Positions 7,576 to 14,295 of a stretch of DNA of 24,851 nt are shown here, piece after piece. Each line of letters starts with the position of its first letter. Position 1 is the first letter of the stretch. The DNA comes from a virus. The stretch spans positions 1-24,851 of IMG/VR virus record IMGVR_UViG_3300049423_000014, one strand, 5' to 3'. The translations under genes and the position numbers were made by a program. The notes under the pieces are model-generated. The model did not search any database and had not been told where the DNA came from. It saw only the letters and a list, made by a program, of their open reading frames with translations.

Positions 7576-9764
7576 CGGCTGGCAACATCGTCTGGCTGGA
7601 CTACAACAACGCCCCCGAACAAAGGCTGGAAACAGCGGCTGACACGCAGGCGCTGCGGGATGGTCTGCTGGACCGGCTCGAGTCGGTGCTGCTGTACCTG
7701 TTTCCCAGTGGCCGCATTCGCGGCAACAAGTTCTATGTGGGCGACATTGATGGCGCACCGGGCAAGAGCCTGGTTGTCGAGCTTGATGGTCCCCGGCGCG
7801 GGCTGTGGAAGGATTTCGCCGATGACGATGGCGGCGATCTGATAGCAGCCTGGGCCAAGTCACGGGGTTTATCGACGCAGCAGGACTTTCCGCGCATCGC
7901 CGATGAAGTCCGGCAGTGGCTTGGCTTTGCCCCGCCCGTGGACCATGGGGCCAGACGCGACATGCGAACGGTCCCGATGGATGAACTCGGTCCCTACACT
8001 GCCAAGTGGGACTACGTCGGGCTCGATGGCGAGCTGATTGCCTGCGTCTACCGCTACGACCCGCCATCGGGCAAGGAGTTCAGGCCGTGGGATGTGCGCG
8101 CGCGGATGTGGCGTGCCCCCGATCCACGCCCGCTTTACAACCTGCCAGCGTTGCAGACGGCCCGCACCGTGATCCTGGTCGAAGGTGAAAAGTGCGCCGA
8201 CGCTTTGATTGGCGTTGGCATCGTGGCCACCACTGCCATGAACGGGGCCAAAGCACCGGTGGACAAGACCGACTGGTCCGCGCTCAAGAACAAAGATGTG
8301 CTGATCTGGCCGGACCGCGACGCGCCGGGCTGGGACTACGCTGAGGGCGCTGCACGCGCGTGCGCAGCCGTGGGCTGCCAGTCGGTGTCCATCCTCGTGC
8401 CGCCAGCTGACAAGCCGCTCAAGTGGGACGCCGCCGATGCGGTGCTGGAAGGTTTTGATTTCGCCGCCTTCATCGCGCAGGCCGAGCGCCGGGTGATCAA
8501 AGCTGCTGCGCCCATGGTGCCAGCCTTCACGCTCGGCGCATTGCTTGATGATGACTCGCCACTGCCCGAAGATTTGATTGAGCCGCGCGTGCTGACACCG
8601 GGCGGCCTGCTGGTGTTTGGCGGCGCTCCCAAGGTCGGCAAAAGCGATTTCCTGCTGGCCTGGCTCACCCACATGGCCGCCGGTGCCTCGTTTTTGGGGA
8701 TGAGGCCGCCCCGGCCACTGCGGGTGTTTTATTTGCAAGCCGAGGTCCAGTACCACTACCTGCGCGAGCGGGTGAAAGGCATTCGCCTCTCGCCAGAACA
8801 CTTGCATCTGGCGCGCACCAATTTCATGGCCACGCCGCAGCTGCGCCTGATTCTGGACGACGACGGGCTGGCGCAGGTCATCCCGGCCATGGTGGCTGCC
8901 TTCAATGGCCTCACACCCGACATCATCGTGATCGACCCGATTCGAAACGTCTTTGATGGGGGCGATGCAGGCGGCGAGAACGACAACGGCGCGATGCTGT
9001 ACTTCTTGTCGCAGCGCGTGGAGCGCATTCGCCAGGCGGTGAACCCCGAGGCGGGCGTGATCCTGGCACACCACACCAAGAAGCTTGGAAAACGCCAGTT
9101 TGAAGAAGACCCGTTTCAGGCTCTGGCAGGTGCAGGCAGCCTGCGCGGCTACTACTCGTCCGGGATGCTGCTGTTTCGCCCCGATGAGGCGCAAAGCACC
9201 CGCCACCTGATCTACGAGCTGCGCAACGGCCCGGCCATTGAGACCAAGTTCGTCGACAAGATGGACGGCCAGTGGCACGAGGTCGACGTGAACGACAGGC
9301 TGGTACTCAAGGAGTACGGCGAACGGCTCGATGCCGAGCGCAGGCGAAAGCGTGATGCCATTCTGCAGATCCTCTTTGAGGAGGCGGCGCAGGGGCGCTG
9401 CTACACCGCCAACCAACTGGCCGAGTCCTTTGAGGGCAAGGCCGGTCTGGGCGGCGAGCGCACGATACGGGAGCGGATCTCAGCCCTATCGACACAGGGC
9501 TACATCAAGTTTTTCCGCAACAGCACGGACTACGGACTGCCCTCGATTGGGCGCTCCAAGTTTGGCTACCTGTGCGTCGAGGGCATGGTCCTGAACACGC
9601 ACACAGGCGAGCCCGATCCAGACACCGGCGAGCTGCCGCTGCGCGCGCTCGGGGTGCTTCCAACCCACTACAAATGCCCGCAATCCGGGGCCGCGATGCC
9701 CGTCGAAAACCCGGATGTGTGGGTATACCAAGAAATTAGCAACGACCCGCAGGAGCAAGAATGA
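7572..9764 (+). CDS. Bifunctional primase-helicase (TOPRIM plus RepA/DnaB-like ATPase)
   Basis: A 730-residue replication protein. A TOPRIM domain is marked by VEGEK (203-207) and DRD (248-250). A RecA-type helicase domain has Walker A GAPKVGKS (351-358), Walker B IVIDP with Asp455 and an ILAHHTKK segment near residue 500. The last about 130 residues look like a winged helix (TANQLAESF, GERTIRERISAL). No N-terminal CHC2 zinc finger is seen: the first 120 residues have no cysteines. It should prime and unwind DNA at the phage fork. The start at 7572 overlaps the nuclease stop; an upstream in-frame start lies inside that gene and is rejected. Confidence 0.9.
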   Translation: MTAGNIVWLDYNNAPEQRLETAADTQALRDGLLDRLESVLLYLFPSGRIRGNKFYVGDIDGAPGKSLVVELDGPRRGLWKDFADDDGGDLIAAWAKSRGLSTQQDFPRIADEVRQWLGFAPPVDHGARRDMRTVPMDELGPYTAKWDYVGLDGELIACVYRYDPPSGKEFRPWDVRARMWRAPDPRPLYNLPALQTARTVILVEGEKCADALIGVGIVATTAMNGAKAPVDKTDWSALKNKDVLIWPDRDAPGWDYAEGAARACAAVGCQSVSILVPPADKPLKWDAADAVLEGFDFAAFIAQAERRVIKAAAPMVPAFTLGALLDDDSPLPEDLIEPRVLTPGGLLVFGGAPKVGKSDFLLAWLTHMAAGASFLGMRPPRPLRVFYLQAEVQYHYLRERVKGIRLSPEHLHLARTNFMATPQLRLILDDDGLAQVIPAMVAAFNGLTPDIIVIDPIRNVFDGGDAGGENDNGAMLYFLSQRVERIRQAVNPEAGVILAHHTKKLGKRQFEEDPFQALAGAGSLRGYYSSGMLLFRPDEAQSTRHLIYELRNGPAIETKFVDKMDGQWHEVDVNDRLVLKEYGERLDAERRRKRDAILQILFEEAAQGRCYTANQLAESFEGKAGLGGERTIRERISALSTQGYIKFFRNSTDYGLPSIGRSKFGYLCVEGMVLNTHTGEPDPDTGELPLRALGVLPTHYKCPQSGAAMPVENPDVWVYQEISNDPQEQE

Positions 9765-10675
9765 ACACGATTTGCCAAGATAGAACCCGCACAAGTGCAG
9801 CGTTGTCATACGCCCGCATTGACTCGCACCAACCTGCAAACACCCTCAATGGCTATCCGTTAGCAACGGCTGGCATGGACCCGCAGGAGTACGCAGGAGC
9901 CCGCAAGAGTTTACGCAAACAAGTTGGCAAAAGTTTTGCCAACTGGACCCCACTTTTTGCCAACTGGATTCAGTTGGCAGACCCTTGCCAACTTCATTCC
10001 CATATAAATCAACCACTTACGCCTAAGTTGGCAAAGTTGGCAGTTGGCAACGCTGCCAACTTGCCAACTGGCCGCAAACCCGCATGGATGCTGGGTTTTC
10101 CTGAAAAATCCAGTTGGAGAAAACTCCCCTCCTACTACGTAGGAGAGGGACCTGTGGTGCCCTCTGACCTACGTCGGAGTGTTTCATCGGTCGATACACC
10201 GTTGCCGGGAAACCGGGTGGTGGTTCTGGCCATTGATCTGGGGACAACAACCGGTTGGGCACTTCGGTCCAAAGACGGCCAGATCGCGCATGGCTTTGCC
10301 AGCTTCAAGCCCCAGCGGTTTGAAGGCGGCGGTATGCGTTACCTGCGCTTTAAACGCTGGCTCACCGAGATCAAAGCGCTGGCCACCGACATCCACGCTG
10401 TGTACTTCGAGGAAGTGCGTCGCCATGCAGGGGTGGATGCCGCCCACGTCTACGGCGGCCTGATGGCCACGCTTACCACCTGGTGCGAGCACCACAACAT
10501 CGCTTATCAGGGCGTGCCAGTGGGCACGATCAAAAAGCACGCCACCGGTAAAGGCAATGCGGGCAAGGGCGAAGTGATTGCAGCCATGCGCCTGCTGGGC
10601 CACCCGGTCACCGATGACAACGAGGCCGATGCGCTGGCGCTCTTGCATTGGGCCATTGACACGCAGGAGGTGTGA
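9761..10675 (+). CDS. RuvC-like Holliday junction resolvase with unusual N-terminal extension
   Basis: The frame is open for 304 residues, but only the last 152 are recognisable. There the RNase H-like resolvase residues appear: Asp159 (LAIDLGTTTGWAL), Glu217/218 (YFEEVRRHAG) and Asp286/290 (DDNEADAL), with Lys-rich KKHATGKGNAGKGE before the last motif. Phage RuvC-like enzymes are usually about 150-190 residues, so a start at GTG 10217, or ATG 10088, would be normal. The 9761 start has a good ribosome site (CAGGAG, 9750-9755) and an ATGA overlap with the primase gene. If used, translation runs through the repeat array at 9922-10069. The enzyme cuts branched DNA before packaging. Confidence 0.8.
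   Translation: MNTICQDRTRTSAALSYARIDSHQPANTLNGYPLATAGMDPQEYAGARKSLRKQVGKSFANWTPLFANWIQLADPCQLHSHINQPLTPKLAKLAVGNAANLPTGRKPAWMLGFPEKSSWRKLPSYYVGEGPVVPSDLRRSVSSVDTPLPGNRVVVLAIDLGTTTGWALRSKDGQIAHGFASFKPQRFEGGGMRYLRFKRWLTEIKALATDIHAVYFEEVRRHAGVDAAHVYGGLMATLTTWCEHHNIAYQGVPVGTIKKHATGKGNAGKGEVIAAMRLLGHPVTDDNEADALALLHWAIDTQEV
9922..10069. repeat. Iteron-like array of ten 9-base repeats, candidate origin or operator
   Basis: The word AGTTGGCAA (or ending in G) occurs on the plus strand at 9922, 9972, 10026, 10035 and 10042, and on the minus strand (TTGCCAACT, once CTGCCAACT) at 9936, 9957, 9985, 10053 and 10061. Two clusters (9922-9993 and 10026-10069) flank an AT-richer spacer containing CATATAAATC. 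Several copies form hairpin-like pairs. Density, mixed orientation, the AT-rich spacer and the position between primase-helicase and resolvase fit a replication origin. A multi-site operator is the main alternative. Confidence 0.8.
10129..10180 (+). promoter_or_regulatory. Stem-loops and repeated word upstream of the resolvase domain
   Basis: CTCCTAC/GTAGGAG (10129-10135 with 10139-10145) forms a seven-pair stem. It is followed by a second possible stem GAGGGACC/GGTGCCCTC with one bulged base (10144-10163). CTACGTAGGAG at 10135 recurs as CTACGTCGGAG at 10170. These lie just before the conserved resolvase start and may be regulatory. Confidence 0.4.
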
Positions 10676-10676
10676 G

Positions 10677-11084
10677 ATGTCCATACCAACTCCACGAGGC
10701 GGCTGGTCGGCGGACGAAGTCGCCGACTATTTCATCCAGGCCTCACGCACGGCCCACAAACTCCCGCCAGTTCGGGTGCAGGGCCACTTTAACGTCTGGC
10801 CCACCATTGTGCGAACCGATTACGAGCGCATGGCCAGTGACGATGCCCCGATCTACCGGTTTCCACCCACCCCGGCCGAGGTGGACTGCATGCTCGAGGT
10901 CATGGGCTGGGTCCAGTGGCTTGAGGTGGAGCAGCGCCACCTGGTGTGGATGCGGGCGGCACGTTACCGCTGGTACGACATCGGCAAACGCTTCGGCTGT
11001 GCACCACGCACTGCGCAGCGCCGCTGGGAAATTGCCATGTACATCGTGGCCAGCAACCTGGTGCGGGGAAGTTTGGTGAGGTAG
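10677..11084 (+). CDS. Phage HTH protein, DUF6362-like
   Basis: A 135-residue protein. Residues 85-120 (EQRHLVWMRAARYRWYDIG, then KRFGCAPRTAQRRWE) form a helix-turn-helix like that of sigma region 4 or transposase-type DNA-binding domains. I recall this family as DUF6362, often the last gene before the late region in proteobacterial phages. A role in late transcription control is plausible but inferred. ATG 10677 is chosen because of the perfect GGAGGT at 10667-10672, and it lies one base after the resolvase stop. The stop codon lies inside a tandem 10-base repeat. Confidence 0.78.
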   Translation: MSIPTPRGGWSADEVADYFIQASRTAHKLPPVRVQGHFNVWPTIVRTDYERMASDDAPIYRFPPTPAEVDCMLEVMGWVQWLEVEQRHLVWMRAARYRWYDIGKRFGCAPRTAQRRWEIAMYIVASNLVRGSLVR

Positions 11085-11098
11085 TTGCAGGTAGTTGC
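11079..11098 (+). repeat. Tandem 10-base repeat across a stop codon
   Basis: AGGTAGTTGC occurs twice head to tail. The first copy contains the TAG stop of the preceding HTH gene. It is probably a small slippage duplication. Confidence 0.6.
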
Positions 11099-11238
11099 GT
11101 GCCAGATACAAATGATGCGTGCTCCTGCTGGCTGTTGCGGAGAAAACGCGGATTTGAGCGTGTCGCGTTTTACCGGAATTTCGCTTACATTTTGTCTACG
11201 GTTGCGAGAGATGTGTCTTGCAGCCACCCCCATTCAAC

Positions 11239-11272
11239 AGCCCGCGACGAGTATGTCTCTCGCGGGCTTTTT
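11239..11272 (+). terminator. Rho-independent terminator closing the replication operon
   Basis: AGCCCGCGA at 11239-11247 pairs perfectly with TCGCGGGCT at 11260-11268 across a 12-base loop, followed by TTTT. It ends 15 bases before the methyltransferase start. Either it closes the early operon, or it is an attenuator through which the methyltransferase is read. The rest of the 203-base gap (11085-11287) shows no gene and no clear promoter. Confidence 0.85.
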
Positions 11273-11287
11273 CGTTTCCGAAACAGC

Positions 11288-12652
11288 ATGAAGCCCAACA
11301 TCAAAATCCAATACCGGCCGATTGATTCCCTGATCCCTTACGCCCGAAATGCCAAGCTGCACTCGGACGCCCATGTGGCACAGATCGCAGCCAGCATCAC
11401 CGAGTTTGGCTGGGGTGCACCCATCCTGGTGGACGGGCAAAACAACGTCATCGCAGGTCACGGCAGGCTGCTTGCCGCCCGCAAGCTCGGCATGTCCGAG
11501 GTGCCCGTCGTAGCAATGGAACACCTGACCGAGATCCAGCGCAAGGCACTGATCCTGGCCGACAACAAGATTGGCGAGAACGCGTCCTGGGATGATGACC
11601 TTTTGGGCCTTGAACTGGCCGAGTTGAAGGCAGCTGGCTTTGATCTGGGTCTTACCGGTTTTACCGCCGAAGAGTGGGACAAGCTCATCGCGGGCGATCC
11701 CAGCAACGATGGCCTGACCGACGAAGACCAGGCACCCGAGGTGGCCGAGACAGCCGTCTCCCAAACCGGCGACATCTGGGTCCTTGGCGAGCACAAGCTA
11801 CTTTGTGGCGACGCCACCAAGGCAGAAGATTACAAGGCGCTACTGGGCGATGAACTGGTGGACATGACTGCCACCGATCCGCCCTACAACGTCAACTACG
11901 CCAATACGGCCAAGGACAAGATGCGCGGCAAGGACCGTCCCATCCTGAACGACAACATGGGCGCTGACTTTGGAGCGTTCTTGCAGTCGGCATGCCAGAA
12001 CATCCTGGACGTCACCAAGGGTGCGGTTTACATCGCCATGAGTTCATCCGAACTCGATACCTTGCAGGCTGCGTTTCGCGCCGCAGGGGGCAAATGGTCT
12101 ACCTTCATCATCTGGGCCAAGAACACCTTCACCATGGGCCGCGCGGATTATCAGCGCCAGTACGAGCCCATCCTCTACGGTTGGAAAGACGGTGCCCAGC
12201 ACTACTGGTGCGGTGCTCGCGACCAGGGTGATGTGTGGCACATCAAGAAGCCACACAAGAACGATTTGCACCCGACCATGAAGCCGGTGGAGTTGATGGA
12301 GCGTGCGGTGCGCAACAGCAGCAAAACACGAGACATCGTGCTGGACCCATTCGGTGGTTCTGGCACCACCCTGATCGCCTGTGAAAAGTCTGGCCGTCGT
12401 GCCCGGCTCATTGAGCTCGATCCCAAGTACGTGGATGTGATCGTAAAGCGCTGGCAGGACTTCAGTGGCAAGCAAGCCACCCGTCAAAACGACGGAGTGG
12501 CCTTCAACGCTTTAACCCAGACGGGCAACGTACCTCCCGTAATCTCCGCCGGAGGGGTCGACGTACAAAGTGGGTCTGCCGGTGGCACGGACCTCAACGC
12601 AAAGCCTGCCGTCCGCAAGGTAGCCGCCCTTGCCATTGAGCCAGTCGCGTGA
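11288..12652 (+). CDS. ParB/Srx-domain DNA methyltransferase (N4-C or N6-A, beta class)
   Basis: A 454-residue fusion. Residues 1 to about 100 are a ParB/sulfiredoxin-type domain (NVIAGHGRLLAARKLGM). The methyltransferase has motif IV DPPY at 197-200 and motif I DPFGGSGTT at 353-361, the IV-before-I order of beta-class enzymes. Such phage orphan methylases usually protect DNA from host restriction or tune gene expression; no partner endonuclease is adjacent. The ATG at 11288 begins the ParB homology, so the upstream open frame is ignored. The ribosome site is weak. The homology appears to end near GVAFNAL; about 45 further residues are read antisense to the gene at 12512-12871. Confidence 0.92.
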   Translation: MKPNIKIQYRPIDSLIPYARNAKLHSDAHVAQIAASITEFGWGAPILVDGQNNVIAGHGRLLAARKLGMSEVPVVAMEHLTEIQRKALILADNKIGENASWDDDLLGLELAELKAAGFDLGLTGFTAEEWDKLIAGDPSNDGLTDEDQAPEVAETAVSQTGDIWVLGEHKLLCGDATKAEDYKALLGDELVDMTATDPPYNVNYANTAKDKMRGKDRPILNDNMGADFGAFLQSACQNILDVTKGAVYIAMSSSELDTLQAAFRAAGGKWSTFIIWAKNTFTMGRADYQRQYEPILYGWKDGAQHYWCGARDQGDVWHIKKPHKNDLHPTMKPVELMERAVRNSSKTRDIVLDPFGGSGTTLIACEKSGRRARLIELDPKYVDVIVKRWQDFSGKQATRQNDGVAFNALTQTGNVPPVISAGGVDVQSGSAGGTDLNAKPAVRKVAALAIEPVA

Positions 12653-12871
12653 CTTGAGCAGTTGACTGGCAAAGACATCAAACTCCGCTGGGGTCATCTC
12701 CCGGGTCTCGGTCACAAACACTTTGTAGTTGCCTTCGCCGCCCACCTCGCTGAGGTTGGCAGGTTTGCGGGCAAATGGCAGGCGAACGTTCAACTCCTCA
12801 ACCTCAATGGCATTGCCCTCAAATTGCAGGGTGCGAGGCGTACGTTCAATGGTGATGGTCATGGATGTCAT
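12512..12871 (-). CDS. Small protein of unknown function, last gene of reverse cassette
   Basis: About 119 residues on the minus strand, starting MTSMTITIERTPRTLQ and containing FVTETREMTPAEFDVFASQ and a GGDYGRYVARLG tail. It looks conserved and globular, without membrane segments or cysteine motifs beyond one Cys. ATG 12871 is eight bases after the stop of the preceding gene; ATG 12862 and TTG 12883 are alternatives and no strong ribosome site separates them. Its last 141 bases overlap the methyltransferase end tail to tail. I recall similar proteins beside DUF3489 genes on betaproteobacterial elements, but no function. Confidence 0.72.
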   Translation of the reverse strand: MTSMTITIERTPRTLQFEGNAIEVEELNVRLPFARKPANLSEVGGEGNYKVFVTETREMTPAEFDVFASQLLKSRDWLNGKGGYLADGRLCVEVRATGRPTLYVDPSGGDYGRYVARLG

Positions 12872-12879
12872 GGTTGGTC

Positions 12880-13386
12880 TCAATTCGTGGTGATGCGGTA
12901 AGACCGCTCGCTGCCTTCGGGCTTGCTGGAGGTAATCTCCAGTCGGAGTTTCTTTTTAAAGGCTCCGGCAAAGGTGCCGCGCACCGTATGGGATTGCCAT
13001 CCGGTGGCCTCGCAGATTTGCGTGATCGTTGCGCCCTCGGCTCGTTTGAGCATCGCAATCACCTGGGCTTGCTTGCTGTTGTCACGCGTGCGTGGCTTGG
13101 CTTTAAGACCAGCTTCAGCAGACTCAATCACTGCGTCCAGAGCCACCATCGTGATGGGCGCTCGACGCGGCATACCCAGTGCTTCGTAGCCCTCAGCGGC
13201 TACGAACCAATGTGTGCCGTCGGTCGTGATCAACGCCCGGTTGAAGAGGCTATCGAGAACTTTCTTTCTGGCACCGCCTTTGAGGGTCTCGGGAAACCAG
13301 ACCAGTTTGCCATCCGTGTTGACGGCGGCGTGGTTAAGGATCTGTTGCTGCGATGCGCTCAGTTGCGCTGTGGCTGGTGTGGTCAT
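12880..13386 (-). CDS. DUF3489 domain protein
   Basis: A 168-residue protein on the minus strand. The C-terminal part, TRDNSKQAQVIAMLKRAEGATI through EATGWQSHTVRGTFAGA to the ERSYRI end, is the DUF3489 pattern, which looks like a winged helix-turn-helix. The N-terminal half (ILNHAAVNTDGKLVWFPETL) looks like a second such domain. A DNA-binding role is likely, perhaps controlling the cassette. ATG 13386 is chosen for the CCAGGAGATCGAC ribosome context directly upstream; longer forms overlap the preceding gene. Confidence 0.83.
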   Translation of the reverse strand: MTTPATAQLSASQQQILNHAAVNTDGKLVWFPETLKGGARKKVLDSLFNRALITTDGTHWFVAAEGYEALGMPRRAPITMVALDAVIESAEAGLKAKPRTRDNSKQAQVIAMLKRAEGATITQICEATGWQSHTVRGTFAGAFKKKLRLEITSSKPEGSERSYRITTN

Positions 13387-13399
13387 GTCGATCTCCTGG

Positions 13400-13600
13400 T
13401 TACTGATTGGGTTGTGTTTGTGAAGGGTTGGCAGCGGCGTTGCGGCCTGCTTCAAACGCGGCTTGTAAGGCGGTCTTGATGGCCCAGACGCTCACGTCAT
13501 GGAAGTCGAGGCTGTCGCTGCTGCGGGTCTCAAGGGTTGCGATAAACAAGTGGTCCAGCGCGATTTGCTGGAGTTGCTGGTCTCGGGTGCTGTTGCTCAT
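13400..13600 (-). CDS. Small DUF6900-like protein
   Basis: A 66-residue acidic helical protein (IALDHLFIATLETRSSDSLDF, HDVSVWAIKTALQAAFEAG). I recall this sequence type as DUF6900, a family of small proteins of unknown function on plasmids and phages. It is preceded by AGAGG and follows the stop of the upstream small gene by 11 bases, so the cassette is one operon. Function unknown. Confidence 0.75.
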   Translation of the reverse strand: MSNSTRDQQLQQIALDHLFIATLETRSSDSLDFHDVSVWAIKTALQAAFEAGRNAAANPSQTQPNQ

Positions 13601-13611
13601 GGTGCGGCCTC

Positions 13612-13809
13612 TTAAACGTTGTGGTGCTTCTTGGCGGCGTCAAAGCCGATCCAGTTGCCTTGGTCGTTCAACCCGCGTGATGCGATCTCTTCGCGGGCCA
13701 GTCGGTTGAGGTCTAGCTCTCCGCGAGCAACCGCTGCTAGGACCTTGGTCAATGCGATCTGGATGAAGCCGACTTCGTCGACCGTGAATTCGTTGCTGGT
13801 GTAGGACAT
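13612..13809 (-). CDS. Small protein of unknown function, first gene of reverse cassette
   Basis: A 65-residue protein, mostly helical, with the stretch GFIQIALTKVLAAVARGELDLNRLA, which looks like an amphipathic helix pair, and a C-terminal GNWIGFDAAKKHH. The ATG at 13809 has AAAGGAAA about seven bases upstream; the longer open frame has no such site. Similar proteins commonly accompany DUF6900 and DUF3489 genes in my recollection. Function unknown. Confidence 0.75.
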   Translation of the reverse strand: MSYTSNEFTVDEVGFIQIALTKVLAAVARGELDLNRLAREEIASRGLNDQGNWIGFDAAKKHHNV

Positions 13810-13929
13810 GGCTTGTTTCCTTTGGGTTGTTGCTGGTGTTCGTATGAACGCTCTGAACACAAGTAAAGCCAAGTCCTGAACCCACAAGTCCCGTAAATAG
13901 TTGCGAACATTTTTAAGACTGTCGACTTC
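13810..13929. promoter_or_regulatory. Divergent region between reverse cassette and HNH gene
   Basis: A 120-base AT-richer gap where the cassette must have its promoter (leftward) and where the packaging genes might have theirs (rightward). An imperfect dyad GTTCGTATGAAC lies near 13839-13850, and TGAACACAAGT recurs loosely as TGAACCCACAAGT. No consensus promoter is convincing. Confidence 0.35.
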
Positions 13930-14295
13930 ATGCCACTGTCAGCGCCAACCCCTTGCAGACACCCCGGTTGTGGTGCTGTGTTGGCAAGGCCCGGCTATTG
14001 CGATACCCATCGCAAAGCGGTGCACCGTGACTACGGTCGTGCCCGGCGCAGCTTCGATGCGGAGCTGGGGTTTTATCAATCAGCCCAGTGGCGCGCGGTG
14101 CGTGCCGCGTTCTTGCGTCAGCACCCGGTGTGCGGCGCGTGTGAGCAGCGTGGTCGTGTGGTGACAGCCGTCGTGGCTGACCACGTCACCCCGCTCAAGG
14201 ACGGCGGTGCTCGCTTTGACACGGCCAACCTGCAGGCGCTGTGCGTCTCTTGTCACAACCGAAAGACGGCACGCGAGACCGCAGGTCGGCGCTGA
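13930..14295 (+). CDS. HNH endonuclease of the packaging module
   Basis: A 121-residue HNH nuclease. Cys68/Cys71 and Cys105/Cys108 hold the structural zinc; the active-site residues are His85 (VADHVTPL), Asn100 and His109 (CHNRK). An additional N-terminal cluster Cys9, Cys14, Cys24 and His27 probably binds a second zinc. In HK97-type phages such HNH proteins sit directly before the terminase genes and assist the large terminase in cutting DNA at cos; the order here is the same. The ATG at 13930 has only a weak ribosome site. Confidence 0.9.
   Translation: MPLSAPTPCRHPGCGAVLARPGYCDTHRKAVHRDYGRARRSFDAELGFYQSAQWRAVRAAFLRQHPVCGACEQRGRVVTAVVADHVTPLKDGGARFDTANLQALCVSCHNRKTARETAGRR

Noticed and set aside
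7869-9416. A 515-codon open frame on the minus strand opposite the primase-helicase gene
   Set aside because: The plus-strand frame has clear TOPRIM and Walker motifs; the minus frame is a GC-driven shadow with no recognisable domain and no ribosome site.
9922-10069. The repeat array as a CRISPR array
   Set aside because: Units are only 9 bases, occur on both strands at irregular spacing and overlap; there are no regular spacers and no adaptation genes nearby.
10946-11287. An N-terminal extension of the methyltransferase frame into the preceding gap
   Set aside because: It would run through the previous gene and the terminator hairpin, and ParB homology begins exactly at the ATG at 11288.
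13856-13930. A promoter for the HNH/terminase genes in the divergent gap
   Set aside because: TCGACA-like and TATTTA-like boxes can be found, but the spacing is about 19-20 bases and the match is poor, so no site is called.
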